Shown here piece by piece: positions 53,127 through 63,031 of a DNA stretch of 64,000 nucleotides. Below the pieces are notes generated by a model. That model had not been told where the DNA came from and made no database searches. It saw only the letters and a program-made list of their open reading frames with translations. Positions within the stretch are counted from its first letter, which is position 1. The number at the start of each line of letters is the position of its first letter. This DNA is from Spirosoma montaniterrae (GTDB lineage: Bacteria; Bacteroidota; Bacteroidia; Cytophagales; Spirosomataceae). A program made the position numbers and the translations under genes. The stretch spans positions 2,294,001-2,358,000 of the forward strand of contig NZ_CP014263.1 in NCBI RefSeq assembly GCF_001988955.1, written 5' to 3'.

Positions 53127-54239
53127 ATGACTCCCCCGGATCAAAACAATATAGCCAACACGCCTTACGTAGTAAAGCCATTGCCGCCCGATCAGATCTC
53201 ACCCAAGTCGGTTGTGCTGACGGTGCTTAAGCTAAAAAACGTTGTTCGGCGTAACTGGAAAGTTCTTGTTGTTCTGCTGTTGATAGGTGGCATCGGCGGC
53301 TTCATTTATGACCTCACGCACGAGAAAAAGCCGCTCTACAATGCGTCGATTACATTCAATCTCGGCGGTGGTTCTGGCGGTAGCAACTTCGGCGAACTGG
53401 GTGCGCTGGCTGGCGCATTTGGTCTGTCGTCGGGAGCACCGGATGCCAATATTTTTGTGGGCGACAACTTCCAGATTTATGCCAAATCGCGGCCTGTTGT
53501 CGAAAAAACGCTGATGCGAACCGTAAAGATCAATGGGCAAGACACCCTGTTGATCGATTACTACATACAGCACAGCGGCATTCGGGACGAAGAATGGGAA
53601 GAGAGTGATTCGCTGCGGGCATTTGCTTTCCGCAAAGGCAAGAAAACCGAAGAGTTTAACCGGCAGGAGCAATTAGCCATGTCGGATATTTATACCCGCA
53701 TCAAAAGTGAGATGAGTGTTCAGCAACCCGAACGAAAGTCTTCGTTTATGGAGATTCGGGCCAGTATGCAGGACGAACAACTGACAGCGGTGTTTCTGTC
53801 GACTCACCTCGAAACCATTGAGGAAGATTATCGGAAAAAACAAACGAAGAAAACCCGCGAAATGCTCGATTTGCTCGATAACCGGGCCGATTCGCTGGCG
53901 CGGGTACTAACGGGCACCGAAAGCCGACTGGCGCAGTACATCGATCAGAATCAGCAGGTAGTGGCGGCTCAGGGGCGTATCAACGAAACCAAGCTGACGC
54001 GCAACTCCACGTTTTTGAGTACCTTATATTATCAGGCTCTGCAAAGTGCCGACAACATGCGTCTGTCGCTGATTCGGGAAGCTCCGCTGTTCACGATTAT
54101 CGAACCGGTTACGTTCCCGCTTTATCGCGAAATTGTGACGACCAATGGTAAACAAATTGGTATTGCTCTGGCGTTGTTGTTATCATTCCTGATTATTTTC
54201 TTCCGCGAGACGTATCGCTCCGTTATGCGCGAAGAGTAA
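53127..54239 (+). CDS. Wzz-like chain-length/polysaccharide co-polymerase protein
   Basis: 370 aa from the ATG at 53127 (a TTG at 53115 is also possible). Two membrane helices at about 39-57 (WKVLVVLLLIGGIGGFI) and 340-360 (IGIALALLLSFLIIFF), with a periplasmic helical domain between. The C-terminal region has no tyrosine-kinase part. Wzz proteins set glycan length or link to export. It follows Wza by 12 nt. Confidence 0.85.
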   Translation: MTPPDQNNIANTPYVVKPLPPDQISPKSVVLTVLKLKNVVRRNWKVLVVLLLIGGIGGFIYDLTHEKKPLYNASITFNLGGGSGGSNFGELGALAGAFGLSSGAPDANIFVGDNFQIYAKSRPVVEKTLMRTVKINGQDTLLIDYYIQHSGIRDEEWEESDSLRAFAFRKGKKTEEFNRQEQLAMSDIYTRIKSEMSVQQPERKSSFMEIRASMQDEQLTAVFLSTHLETIEEDYRKKQTKKTREMLDLLDNRADSLARVLTGTESRLAQYIDQNQQVVAAQGRINETKLTRNSTFLSTLYYQALQSADNMRLSLIREAPLFTIIEPVTFPLYREIVTTNGKQIGIALALLLSFLIIFFRETYRSVMREE

Positions 54240-54260
54240 TTTTTTACTTACCAAACCACC

Positions 54261-55100
54261 TTGAGAACGCACGAAGTTATAATTGAGCCGGGCCGCGCCG
54301 AACGTCATTACTGGCGTGATTTGTGGCGCAACCGTGAACTACTGTATATTTTATCGATGCGCGACGTGTCGGTGCGCTATAAGCAAACGGCACTCGGCGC
54401 GGCCTGGGGTCTGATTCGTCCGCTGACAACCATGCTCATCATGGTATTTGTGTTCAGCAAAATCGCCAAACTGACAGGCGACCCCGGCATTCCATATCCG
54501 TTGATGGTGCTGGGCGGCATCACCGTCTGGACTTTTTTTGCAACCGCTTTCACCCAAATCAGCAACAGCGTGACGCTGAACTCAAATCTCGTCACAAAGG
54601 TGTATTTTCCCCGGTTGATTATGCCCCTCAGTGCCGTTGCCGTTAGTTTTATCGACTTTCTGGTCTCATTGGGGCTATTTATTCTGCTGGCAATCTGGTA
54701 TCAGTTCGTACCCGACTGGCATTTACTGCTGCTGCCTGTATTTATCGTACTGGCGGTGTTGGCTGCTTTTGCCTTTGGGCTGTTTTTTGCCGTTGTCAAC
54801 GTGCGTTTTCGTGATATTGGGCAACTGATTCCATTCATAGTGCAGGTTGGTTTCTACGTTTGTCCTATTGCCTACAGCAGTCGTCTGGTAGCGCAAAAAG
54901 CTGGCGAATGGTGGGAACCATTCTATTGGTTTAATCCAATGGTAGGCATTATCGACGGCTTCCGCTGGGCATTGCTGGGCGAAAATGCGTACTTTAATCC
55001 GCGAAGCCTGCTCATATCAGTTGCCATTATCACTGTGTGCCTGGGTTTATCGCTCTATTTTTTTCGCAAGCGTGAAAACACGTTTGTCGATGACATTTAA
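54261..55100 (+). CDS. wzm: ABC-2 polysaccharide export permease (Wzm/TagG type)
   Basis: 279 aa. TTG start at 54261; the first ATG in frame lies too far in and would cut into the conserved WRDLWRNRELLYILSMRDVSV region. Six membrane helices, family motif VRYKQTALGAAWGLIRPL. It forms the channel for ABC-dependent glycan export with the ATPase gene that follows. Confidence 0.92.
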   Translation: MRTHEVIIEPGRAERHYWRDLWRNRELLYILSMRDVSVRYKQTALGAAWGLIRPLTTMLIMVFVFSKIAKLTGDPGIPYPLMVLGGITVWTFFATAFTQISNSVTLNSNLVTKVYFPRLIMPLSAVAVSFIDFLVSLGLFILLAIWYQFVPDWHLLLLPVFIVLAVLAAFAFGLFFAVVNVRFRDIGQLIPFIVQVGFYVCPIAYSSRLVAQKAGEWWEPFYWFNPMVGIIDGFRWALLGENAYFNPRSLLISVAIITVCLGLSLYFFRKRENTFVDDI

Positions 55101-55123
55101 TCGCAAATTGTACTGACGAAACT

Positions 55124-56377
55124 ATGTCTGTCATTACCGTCGAAAATATAAGTAAGCAATACATCATCGACCATCAGAAGGGCAAGGGTTCCAACACCCT
55201 TCGCGACGTGCTGGTGGAGAATTTTCGTCAACTTTTCAACGGTAAAAACAAGGCGGACGGTCTTACCAGGGAGGAGTTCTGGGCCTTGCGCGACGTTAGT
55301 TTTTCAATTGAACAGGGCGACCGCGTGGGTATCGTCGGGCATAACGGTGCCGGTAAATCGACGATGCTCAAAATCCTGAGCAAAATCATCGAACCAACCA
55401 CCGGCAGTGTCCGCATTCGGGGGCGGGTTGCTTCGCTGCTTGAAGTCGGTACGGGCTTTCACCCTGAACTGACGGGCCGCGAGAATATCTACCTTAACGG
55501 GTCGCTGCTGGGCATGAGCCGCAGCGAAATTCGTAAACAGTTCGACGCCATCGTGGCGTTCGCCGGAGTTGAGAAATTCCTCGATACTCCCGTGAAACGC
55601 TATTCATCAGGAATGTACGTTCGGTTAGGGTTTGCTATCTCGGCTCACCTCGACCCCGAAATCATGATTGTCGACGAAGTGCTGGCTGTGGGCGACGCTG
55701 AATTTCAGAAGAAAAGTCTCGGCAAAATGCGCGATAATTCGGCCAGTGGGCGGACTATCATTTTCGTGAGCCACAACCTGACCGCCGTGCAGGCACTCTG
55801 TAACAAAACGCTGTATTTTGAGAAAGGACGACTCATCGAGCAGGGTGAAACCAATCAGGTGATTGCCTCGTATCTGAGTAAAGTGTCGAAAACGCGCCTG
55901 AAACGGGAATGGGATACGCCCGAAGACGCGCCCGGCAATGATCTGGTGCGCATTCGGCGAATCGAACTGATTCCCGATTACCCCGACGACCTGACCCATA
56001 TCGACGTCAGAACGCCCATGAAGGTGCGGTTTGAGTTCTGGAACATGATGGAGAAGGCAAACCTGAACCTGTCGCTGCACCTGAATTCGCTGACGGGCGA
56101 GTGTATCTTCAACATCGGTACGCAATCGCGTCCATATGGCAAAGGGCTGATTGCTGGCGAATGCGTTATTCCGGGCTATTTTCTGAACGATGGCTCCTAT
56201 ACCATTTCGGTCATGGTAGTGAAGGATACCGTTACGCCCCTCTACATTATGGAAGAAGGCATTACCTTTGACGTGGAAGATTACCGAGAGGGCATCGCCT
56301 GGTACGGTAAATGGCCGGGCTACGTTCGTCCGCAGTTTCCGTTTGACATGGGGATGCTCGAACCTGTAAACAGTTAA
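55124..56377 (+). CDS. wzt: Polysaccharide export ATPase with C-terminal glycan-binding domain (Wzt type)
   Basis: 417 aa. ABC domain (about 1-250): Walker A GHNGAGKST, signature YSSGMYVRLG, Walker B IMIVDEVLAVGD, switch His in VSHNL. From about 265 to the end a Wzt-C-like beta-sandwich, which in E. coli O9a binds the terminal modification of the O antigen. Here it implies that export needs a defined non-reducing end, perhaps made by the modifying genes downstream. Confidence 0.93.
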   Translation: MSVITVENISKQYIIDHQKGKGSNTLRDVLVENFRQLFNGKNKADGLTREEFWALRDVSFSIEQGDRVGIVGHNGAGKSTMLKILSKIIEPTTGSVRIRGRVASLLEVGTGFHPELTGRENIYLNGSLLGMSRSEIRKQFDAIVAFAGVEKFLDTPVKRYSSGMYVRLGFAISAHLDPEIMIVDEVLAVGDAEFQKKSLGKMRDNSASGRTIIFVSHNLTAVQALCNKTLYFEKGRLIEQGETNQVIASYLSKVSKTRLKREWDTPEDAPGNDLVRIRRIELIPDYPDDLTHIDVRTPMKVRFEFWNMMEKANLNLSLHLNSLTGECIFNIGTQSRPYGKGLIAGECVIPGYFLNDGSYTISVMVVKDTVTPLYIMEEGITFDVEDYREGIAWYGKWPGYVRPQFPFDMGMLEPVNS

Positions 56378-56475
56378 CCCTTACCAGTAAGCAGTTGTTA
56401 GTTTGCGTAAAACCCTGCTCACTGCTCACCGATGACTGGTAGCTGTTTGCTAATAACTGTTAACTGTTTATTGAT

Positions 56476-57570
56476 ATGATCAACGTCACAAAGTCATACT
56501 TACCTGATTTTGAAGAGTATACTGCTTACCTGAAGGGTGTCTGGGAGCGTGTTCATCTTACCAACGATGGCCCGCTGCTGCGCGAACTGGAAGCACAGAT
56601 GAAAGAATTTCTGGGCGTGAAGCATCTGAAGTTCTGTAGTAATGGCACCGTTGTGTTGCAGATGGCCCTGAAGGCATTAGACATCACAAAGGAGGTTATC
56701 ACAACTCCCTTCTCTTACGTTGCCACAACCAATGCCCTGCTCTGGGAAGGCTGTACGCCCGTTTTTGCCGACATTCGCCCGGACGATTTCAATATCGACG
56801 CCGACAAAATTGAGCCGCTAATAACTGAACACACGCAGGCGATTCTGGCAACGCACGTGTATGGAAACGCCTGTCAGGTTGAACAAATCCACGCTATCGC
56901 GGAAAAGTACAGGCTTAAGGTTATTTACGATGCAGCCCATACATTCGGAGCCACCTACAATGGCCGGTCGTTGCTAAGTTATGGTGATTTGAGTACCTGT
57001 AGTTTTCATGCCACCAAAGTGTTTCACACGGTTGAAGGCGGATGCATCGTTACGAACGACGACGCGATGGCGCAGAAACTGCATTTCTATCGCTCGTTCG
57101 GCCACCGCAACGACGATTATTATAGCATAGGCATCAACGCCAAAAATTCGGAGTTTCATGCAGCTATGGGCTTGTGCGTTCTGCCGAAAGTGCCGGAACT
57201 GATTGCTGCCCGCAGACGTGTTTTTGACTACTATAACAATCGGCTTGATTTCAGCCGGTTGACCCGCCCAACACTATCGCCCGGTATGGAGTACAATTAT
57301 GCGTATTACCCGGTTGTGTTCGATTCGGAGGAAACCCTTTTGCGGGTGGTCGATGCCCTGAAAGCGCAGGAAATTGTACCGCGCCGTTATTTTTACCCTT
57401 CGCTTAACACCTTGCCCTTCGTACCATCTTACCAGGCTTGCCCGGTTTCGGAAGATATTGCGCTGCGTGTGCTGAGCCTGCCACTCTACCCCGATCTGGC
57501 AGAAAGTGACGTAGACCGAATCGCCGGTATTGTGAATGAAGCCATAGCTGTGTCTAATGTTGTCTACTAA
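56476..57570 (+). CDS. DegT/DnrJ/EryC1/StrS-type aminotransferase
   Basis: 364 aa. PLP-binding lysine at Lys181 in SFHATKVFHTVEGG, with CSNGT and TTPFSYVATTNALLWEGC from the family, and GDLSTCSFH before the lysine. Such enzymes put an amino group on a nucleotide-linked keto sugar, a first step to N-acylated sugars. About 98 nt separate it from the ABC ATPase, with no gene between. Confidence 0.9.
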   Translation: MINVTKSYLPDFEEYTAYLKGVWERVHLTNDGPLLRELEAQMKEFLGVKHLKFCSNGTVVLQMALKALDITKEVITTPFSYVATTNALLWEGCTPVFADIRPDDFNIDADKIEPLITEHTQAILATHVYGNACQVEQIHAIAEKYRLKVIYDAAHTFGATYNGRSLLSYGDLSTCSFHATKVFHTVEGGCIVTNDDAMAQKLHFYRSFGHRNDDYYSIGINAKNSEFHAAMGLCVLPKVPELIAARRRVFDYYNNRLDFSRLTRPTLSPGMEYNYAYYPVVFDSEETLLRVVDALKAQEIVPRRYFYPSLNTLPFVPSYQACPVSEDIALRVLSLPLYPDLAESDVDRIAGIVNEAIAVSNVVY

Positions 57571-57589
57571 ATAGTCAGTAGTCAAAACT

Positions 57590-59719
57590 ATGACGTTCAT
57601 CTACCTTCTTTCTCTCCTTATTTTTCTGATTTACTTAGGTCGGCTGTCGGCGCGGATTTGCCGCCGGTCATTGGTGGAATGGCTGCTGACGACCTTTTTG
57701 CTCGGAGCCGGTAGCGTAATTCTGACCGGCTTTATATTATCGGCTCTGTATCAGACGGCTCATGCACCCGTATGGGCTGGGTCAGTGTTTATTACGGCAA
57801 CGCTGCTGGGCTGGACCCTTCAACGGCTGGCGTGGTGGGGTACTGATAAGCCGCAACGCTTCTCCGTGTCGTTACTCATCCGCGAGCGACGGCATACGGC
57901 CCGCCGATGGTTCCAGAGCCTATCGCCTTATGTGCGGTTTCTGTTTTCGAGCCTGTTTATTACGTTGCTTATTATTGCCGTTACGAATCTGCTGCTGGTA
58001 CTGTTCACCGTACCAAACGAGTGGGATAGTATGACAGGCCACCTCAATCGCGTGATGCAATACATTCAGCGCGGGTCGATGCGGCACTTCGGTGGCACGA
58101 ACTGGAACATGGACACGTACCCGAAAAGCGTCTGTACGCTCCAGATTTATGCGTTCCTGATGACGGGCCATTTCGAGAACGGCTTCAAATTCATCCATCA
58201 CCTCAGTTACTGGACCGCCATCGTCGCTGTGTTCGGTATTGTTCAACGAATTGGGCAACTCACGGCCCATTCGCCGGAGCCGCGTCGGATGAACCGGCTA
58301 CTTTCGGCCAGTTTTTTCTGTGCGCTCGCCTACGCGCTGCTGCCTGACTTTCTGATGCAGGCCATCACAACGGAAACCGATATTGTACTGACAGCTTATC
58401 TGAGCGTATTGCTCTATATGCTGTTTTCGTATCGTCAGAGCGTGGCTGCCGGGCAACCCGACAACCGGTATTTGTATCTGGCAGGTATAGCGTTCGGCAT
58501 AGCATTCGGGCATAAGATTACGTTCGCGCTGCTGCTGCCTTCGGTGTTTGTTGTAATGCTTTACACTGTGCTCTGGTCCGGGCCGGGTTCGGCAAACTCG
58601 CTGGCCGTTTGGTTCAACCGGGCGTGGCGGTTGGGCGCAGCCATTGTTGTTGGTATGTGCTTATGGACACTGCCAACGGGCTACCTGAAAAATATTGACG
58701 TCTTCGGCCACCCGATTGGTCCGCCAACGTCGCTCAAACATCAGTCGGTTGAACGGGCCGGCACGTTGCGAAATTTGCTCGAACAGGGAAGCCGGAACGT
58801 GGTTCGATATGCATACGATCATGTTAATTTAGACGGTATTCGGAACATCGCCCCCGGCGTCGAACTGAATCGGGTCATGCGTCGGCCAATCGTTGTGCTG
58901 GAAGACAAACTGAAAATGCGGTTAGACGAAGAAACCGACTTTTCCATTCAACCCTTCGCATTCGACCGGCGGTTTGTGTTTTACAATGCCAATCCATACT
59001 GGGGCGTTTTTGGTTTCGGGCTAATTTTTCCGCTTCTGCTACTGGTGTTGACGGGTATTGTGCGCTCAACGCCCCACATTTTTCTGGGCCTTGCCGTAGT
59101 GCTTCACTTTGCGGCCCTCTCCTACTCGGCACCTTACGACCCCTTTAAAGGGCGTTACTTCATCGAAACCGGGTTGTTTGGCGTCACGTTCCTGGCCCTG
59201 CTCTTTCTCCATCCGCGCACTACGGTCGATGTACGAAAGCGCGCCGTCTGGAAAGGCTATGTCGGATTGGTTACGCTATTGGGCTGTGTTTCGGCCTTGT
59301 TGTGTGTATTTTTCAACATTCGCGCCATGCCGTTTGGCGGTACGGCCCTCGACGGTAAAACCTACCCATCGGCGTTTGTGGCGGATCGTATTTACCAAAT
59401 GACCATCGGGCGACCCGATACGTATGTGCCTTACAAGCGATTCGATGAACTGGTTCCGGCTAACGCAACCGTCGCGCTGGGTACGATCAACGACGATTTT
59501 GAATACCCGCTTTACGGTCCTGACCTGTCGCGTCGGCTAATTACGATCAACCCCTTCGAGCAGGGCGTTCAGCCGATTCCCAAACAAGCTGATTACCTCT
59601 TCTTCGCCAAAAGCGTGATTAAGCCACAACCGGGCGACATCCGGCTTGGCACCGACACTACCATCCGGCAGTCGATGATTGTACCGGCAGAGGATTATTA
59701 CCTGAGAAAACTGAAATAG
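57590..59719 (+). CDS. Large integral-membrane glycosyltransferase
   Basis: 709 aa, about twelve membrane helices. Early extracytoplasmic loop NEWDSMTGHLNRVMQYI has the Asp...His-Leu-Asn-Arg pattern shared with the protein at 41239 (NLDSHNYHLNR), so they are paralogues. The C-terminal domain (after about 595) is soluble and outside. It belongs with GT-C-like enzymes that use lipid-linked sugars, so probably adds a side residue in the periplasm. Confidence 0.75.
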   Translation: MTFIYLLSLLIFLIYLGRLSARICRRSLVEWLLTTFLLGAGSVILTGFILSALYQTAHAPVWAGSVFITATLLGWTLQRLAWWGTDKPQRFSVSLLIRERRHTARRWFQSLSPYVRFLFSSLFITLLIIAVTNLLLVLFTVPNEWDSMTGHLNRVMQYIQRGSMRHFGGTNWNMDTYPKSVCTLQIYAFLMTGHFENGFKFIHHLSYWTAIVAVFGIVQRIGQLTAHSPEPRRMNRLLSASFFCALAYALLPDFLMQAITTETDIVLTAYLSVLLYMLFSYRQSVAAGQPDNRYLYLAGIAFGIAFGHKITFALLLPSVFVVMLYTVLWSGPGSANSLAVWFNRAWRLGAAIVVGMCLWTLPTGYLKNIDVFGHPIGPPTSLKHQSVERAGTLRNLLEQGSRNVVRYAYDHVNLDGIRNIAPGVELNRVMRRPIVVLEDKLKMRLDEETDFSIQPFAFDRRFVFYNANPYWGVFGFGLIFPLLLLVLTGIVRSTPHIFLGLAVVLHFAALSYSAPYDPFKGRYFIETGLFGVTFLALLFLHPRTTVDVRKRAVWKGYVGLVTLLGCVSALLCVFFNIRAMPFGGTALDGKTYPSAFVADRIYQMTIGRPDTYVPYKRFDELVPANATVALGTINDDFEYPLYGPDLSRRLITINPFEQGVQPIPKQADYLFFAKSVIKPQPGDIRLGTDTTIRQSMIVPAEDYYLRKLK

Positions 59720-59722
59720 CCT

Positions 59723-60436
59723 ATGACACTCGCCATAATGCAGCCGTATTTCCTGCCCTACATTGGCTACATGCAGTTGATGAAGGCCGTCGATACGTTT
59801 GTTCTATACGATGACGTAGCATTTATTAACCGGGGCTGGATTAATCGCAACAAGCTGCTTATAAACGGGCAGGAGTACCTGTTCACGGTGCCGCTCAAAG
59901 ACGCCAGTCAGAACAAACGAATCAACGAAGTACACCTGGCCGATGACCCGAAGTGGCGGGGTAAGTTGTTGAAAACCATTGAACAGGGGTATCGCAAAGC
60001 TCCTCATTATGAAACGGTAATGCCGCTAACCGAAAAAATTATCAATTTTGCGACCGATTCCATTGCCGACCTGGTTCATACAAGTTTGGTTGAGTTGAAC
60101 CAATACCTCAACTTACAGACGCAGTTGGTACCGTCGTCATCGATTTATAACAACGCCGACTTGAAAGCCCAGGAGCGTATTCTGGATATTTGCCGACAAA
60201 CGAACGCCACACGGTATATCAACCCCATTGGCGGCACTGAATTATACGACAAACCAACCTTTGCCAATGCCGGAATCGAACTCAACTTTATCAAAGCGAA
60301 ACAGGTCATATACAAACAGTCGGTGCGGGCAACCGACAACAGCGAATTTATTCCGTGGCTGTCGGTTGTGGATATTCTGATGTGGTGCGACGTGCCGACG
60401 GTGCAGGCAATGCTAACCGAGTATGAACTTTTATAA
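59723..60436 (+). CDS. WbqC-family protein
   Basis: 237 aa. Starts MTLAIMQPYFLPYIGYMQL, the family hallmark (MQPYFFPYIGY), with DDVAFINRGWINRN and INPIGGTELY later. WbqC proteins occur in O-antigen clusters and are thought to attach an amino acid or similar group to a sugar, but the reaction is not settled. 3 nt after the previous stop, so translationally linked. Confidence 0.9.
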   Translation: MTLAIMQPYFLPYIGYMQLMKAVDTFVLYDDVAFINRGWINRNKLLINGQEYLFTVPLKDASQNKRINEVHLADDPKWRGKLLKTIEQGYRKAPHYETVMPLTEKIINFATDSIADLVHTSLVELNQYLNLQTQLVPSSSIYNNADLKAQERILDICRQTNATRYINPIGGTELYDKPTFANAGIELNFIKAKQVIYKQSVRATDNSEFIPWLSVVDILMWCDVPTVQAMLTEYELL

Positions 60437-60475
60437 GCAGTGGATAGGTAGCTTCACTCATTCACGCACTAAACT

Positions 60476-61132
60476 ATGGCAAACGTTATCATTTTTGGGG
60501 TAATGGACACCGCCGAACTGGCGCATTTTTACCTTACCCACGACTCCGAACACGAAGTAGCTGCCTTTACGGTAAGCCGCGAGTATATGAACGGGCAAAC
60601 TGAGTTTCGCGGTCTGCCATTAGTGGCGTTTGAAGACGTAGAAACCTTGTTTCCTCCGCAGGAATACAAATTTTTCGCGCCAATGACGGGCCGGAACATG
60701 AACCGCAACCGGGAACGTATCTACCTCGAAGCCAAAGCAAAGGGCTACGAATTTATCAGCTACATCAGCTCAAAAGCTACTCTCTTCGGTAATCAGATTG
60801 GCGAAAATTGCTTTATTCTCGAAGATAATACCATTCAGCCGTTTACCACCATTGGCAACAACGTAGTGCTGTGGAGTGGCAATCATATCGGCCACCACGG
60901 GCAAATTAAAGACCACGTTTTCTTTACTTCGCACGTAGTCATGTCGGGCCACTGTGTTATTGAGCCGTATTGCTTTTTCGGTGTCAACAGCACCATCCGC
61001 GATTTTCTGCACATCGCCCAGGGAACGCTGGTTGGCATGGCATCGGCCATCTACAAAGACACCGACGAGTGGGGTCTGTATATCGGCAATCCAGCCAAAA
61101 AACTCCCCAAACCCAGCTACGAAGCCTATTAA
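60476..61132 (+). CDS. Sugar O- or N-acyltransferase, NeuD-like
   Basis: 218 aa. An N-terminal Rossmann-like part (ANVIIFGVMDTAELAHFYL) then left-handed beta-helix hexapeptides (about 95-200; IGENCFILEDNTIQPFTTIGNNVVLWSGNHIGHHG, broken here by position 150 to a His-rich coil). Like PglD/NeuD it would acetylate a sugar amine. Consistent with the aminotransferase upstream. Confidence 0.85.
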   Translation: MANVIIFGVMDTAELAHFYLTHDSEHEVAAFTVSREYMNGQTEFRGLPLVAFEDVETLFPPQEYKFFAPMTGRNMNRNRERIYLEAKAKGYEFISYISSKATLFGNQIGENCFILEDNTIQPFTTIGNNVVLWSGNHIGHHGQIKDHVFFTSHVVMSGHCVIEPYCFFGVNSTIRDFLHIAQGTLVGMASAIYKDTDEWGLYIGNPAKKLPKPSYEAY

Positions 61133-61137
61133 CCCAT

Positions 61138-62358
61138 TTGTCTCTGAAAAAGCTGTTATTCATCGGCCATGATGCCAATCGGGCAGGGGCGCAATATCTG
61201 CTGTTGCACCTGCTAACGTATTTGCGCGAAACAGGCATGCAAACCGGCCTGGTATTAAGTGCCGACGGGCCACTCATGGCCGATTACGAACGCGTTACAA
61301 CCGTTTACCGGGCTTTTGCATCAGGTAAGGCAAATCAGTCGGCTGGGTTGCCGAAACGGTTACTGACCAAAATTGGGCTTAAAACCACTGCCAACGGAGC
61401 CGATAATCTGCCACGTCTGGCAGAGTTATTGCAAACGTTGCGGGCCGAACAATACGATGCTATCGTAGCCAACACGATTGCGAATGGCGGATTGCTGCGA
61501 CTGCTCGAACCGCTGGGTTTACCATTTGTGCTGTATGTACACGAACTCGAAACATCGATTCAGATTTACACCCGCCCCGACGACCTGACGTATGAACTGA
61601 CGTATGCAGCCCACGTTTTCTGCGGCTCCGAAGCGGTACAGCAAAACTTGATTCGGCACCACGGCCTGAACACGGCCAACACGTCGGTGCTGAACTCGAT
61701 TATCCGCACCGAAACGCTGCTGACTAAGCTACACGCCGTTGATCGACAGGCGGTTCGGCAGCGATTAGGTATTTCAGCAGATGCAGTGGTGGTGGGCGGT
61801 TGCGGCAATGCTGAGTGGCGCAAAGGCGTCGATTTGTTTTTGCTGGTGGCCCGGCAGGTACTGAACCAGCGACCCGACATGCATTTTGTGTGGGTGGGCG
61901 TACCCGATGCTGGCGAAGAAACCCGTCGGCTCCGCTACGACCTCGACCGCATGAACATGAACGACCGGGTGCATATGCTGCCGCCGGGTGGCGATTATCT
62001 GGATTATGTAGCCTGCTTCGACATATTTACGCTAACCTCACGCGAAGACCCCTACCCGCTCGTTATGCTGGAAGCCGGGCTGAACCACAATCCGGTGCTA
62101 AGTTTTGCCGGGTCGGGCGGTAGCTCCGATTTTGTTGGCACCGATACGGGTTGCCTGATTCCATATGCCGACTTGTCGGTAATGGTGACTGCATTAATTC
62201 GACTGGCCGATAATTCCGACGAACGAATTCGGCTGGGGGCTGTGTTCTACGACCGCGCCCTGGCTCATGATGTAGCCGTACTGGCTCCGAAATTATTGGC
62301 TGACCTTGACACATTCGTTTTCCACCAACCTTCATCTGCCCGCTATGGTAATCGGTAG
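61138..62358 (+). CDS. GT4-family glycosyltransferase
   Basis: 406 aa from the TTG at 61138, 5 nt after the NeuD-like stop; the open frame upstream overlaps that gene and is not coding. Two Rossmann-like halves; SLKKLLFIGHDANRAGAQYLL start, GGCGNAEWRKGVDLFLLVA, and SREDPYPLVMLEAG (the E-x7-E motif) are the nucleotide-sugar donor signatures. It would transfer a sugar on the cytoplasmic face. Confidence 0.88.
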   Translation: MSLKKLLFIGHDANRAGAQYLLLHLLTYLRETGMQTGLVLSADGPLMADYERVTTVYRAFASGKANQSAGLPKRLLTKIGLKTTANGADNLPRLAELLQTLRAEQYDAIVANTIANGGLLRLLEPLGLPFVLYVHELETSIQIYTRPDDLTYELTYAAHVFCGSEAVQQNLIRHHGLNTANTSVLNSIIRTETLLTKLHAVDRQAVRQRLGISADAVVVGGCGNAEWRKGVDLFLLVARQVLNQRPDMHFVWVGVPDAGEETRRLRYDLDRMNMNDRVHMLPPGGDYLDYVACFDIFTLTSREDPYPLVMLEAGLNHNPVLSFAGSGGSSDFVGTDTGCLIPYADLSVMVTALIRLADNSDERIRLGAVFYDRALAHDVAVLAPKLLADLDTFVFHQPSSARYGNR

Positions 62359-63031
62359 CGGGATGATTGCCCAACGATTCAGCGACTATCATGCTAATGA
62401 TAACGTCGTAATTTTTGCATCGGGCGTATCGAATTCCAAGGAAACGCGTTCTGAACCATACGCCCGCGAACGGCAGTTGGTCGAAACTACGCTGGCGCAG
62501 GCTGGTGAGCGTCTTTTCGTGTATTTTAGCACCGGCAGCATCAATGACCCCACCGAACAGGGGTCGGCCTACGTAGCCCACAAGCTGGCAATGGAAGAAC
62601 TCATCAGCAGCCGGGCAATCCACTACCTGATAGTTCGGGCGTCGAACGTGGTGGGTGGCCCTGGTAATCCGCACACAATTCTGAATTATTTTTGGGAACG
62701 GATTCAGCAGGATGAGCCATTTACCATCTGGCAATATGCCACCCGCAACCTGATTGATCTGGATGATTTATATGAAGCCGTGACACACTGCATAACGAAC
62801 CCGGCCCGCTGGAATCAATTAGTCGTCATCGCTAATCCGTACTCGGTCAGTCCGCTCCAGATTGTTGAGGCCATTGAAATGCATACAAACCGGAAAGCGC
62901 GGTACGAACTGATTGCGAAAGGGCTTCCTTTTTCATTTGATACGTACATCCACGATTTAATACCCATTAATGATGCCGACTGGCAACCGCACCCTTATTT
63001 ATTGCGCTTACTTCGGAAATATTACCTATGA
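62345..63031 (+). CDS. Short NAD-dependent epimerase/dehydratase-like protein
   Basis: 228 aa from the ATG at 62345, overlapping the previous gene by 14 nt. Rossmann start MVIGSGMIAQRF, with FSTGSINDPTEQGSAYVAHKLAMEE carrying the Tyr-x-x-x-Lys pair (YVAHK). About 80-100 residues shorter than GalE-type enzymes, mostly in the C-terminal substrate part, and the glycine loop is GSGM not GxxGxxG. Function on a nucleotide sugar is likely but unproven. Confidence 0.75.
   Translation: MVIGSGMIAQRFSDYHANDNVVIFASGVSNSKETRSEPYARERQLVETTLAQAGERLFVYFSTGSINDPTEQGSAYVAHKLAMEELISSRAIHYLIVRASNVVGGPGNPHTILNYFWERIQQDEPFTIWQYATRNLIDLDDLYEAVTHCITNPARWNQLVVIANPYSVSPLQIVEAIEMHTNRKARYELIAKGLPFSFDTYIHDLIPINDADWQPHPYLLRLLRKYYL

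Noticed and set aside
56378..56475. GCAGT/CTGCT-rich gap before the aminotransferase that looked like a repeat array
   Set aside because: Units are imperfect, few and without fixed spacing; no CRISPR-like repeat or clear hairpin, so treated as plain intergenic DNA.
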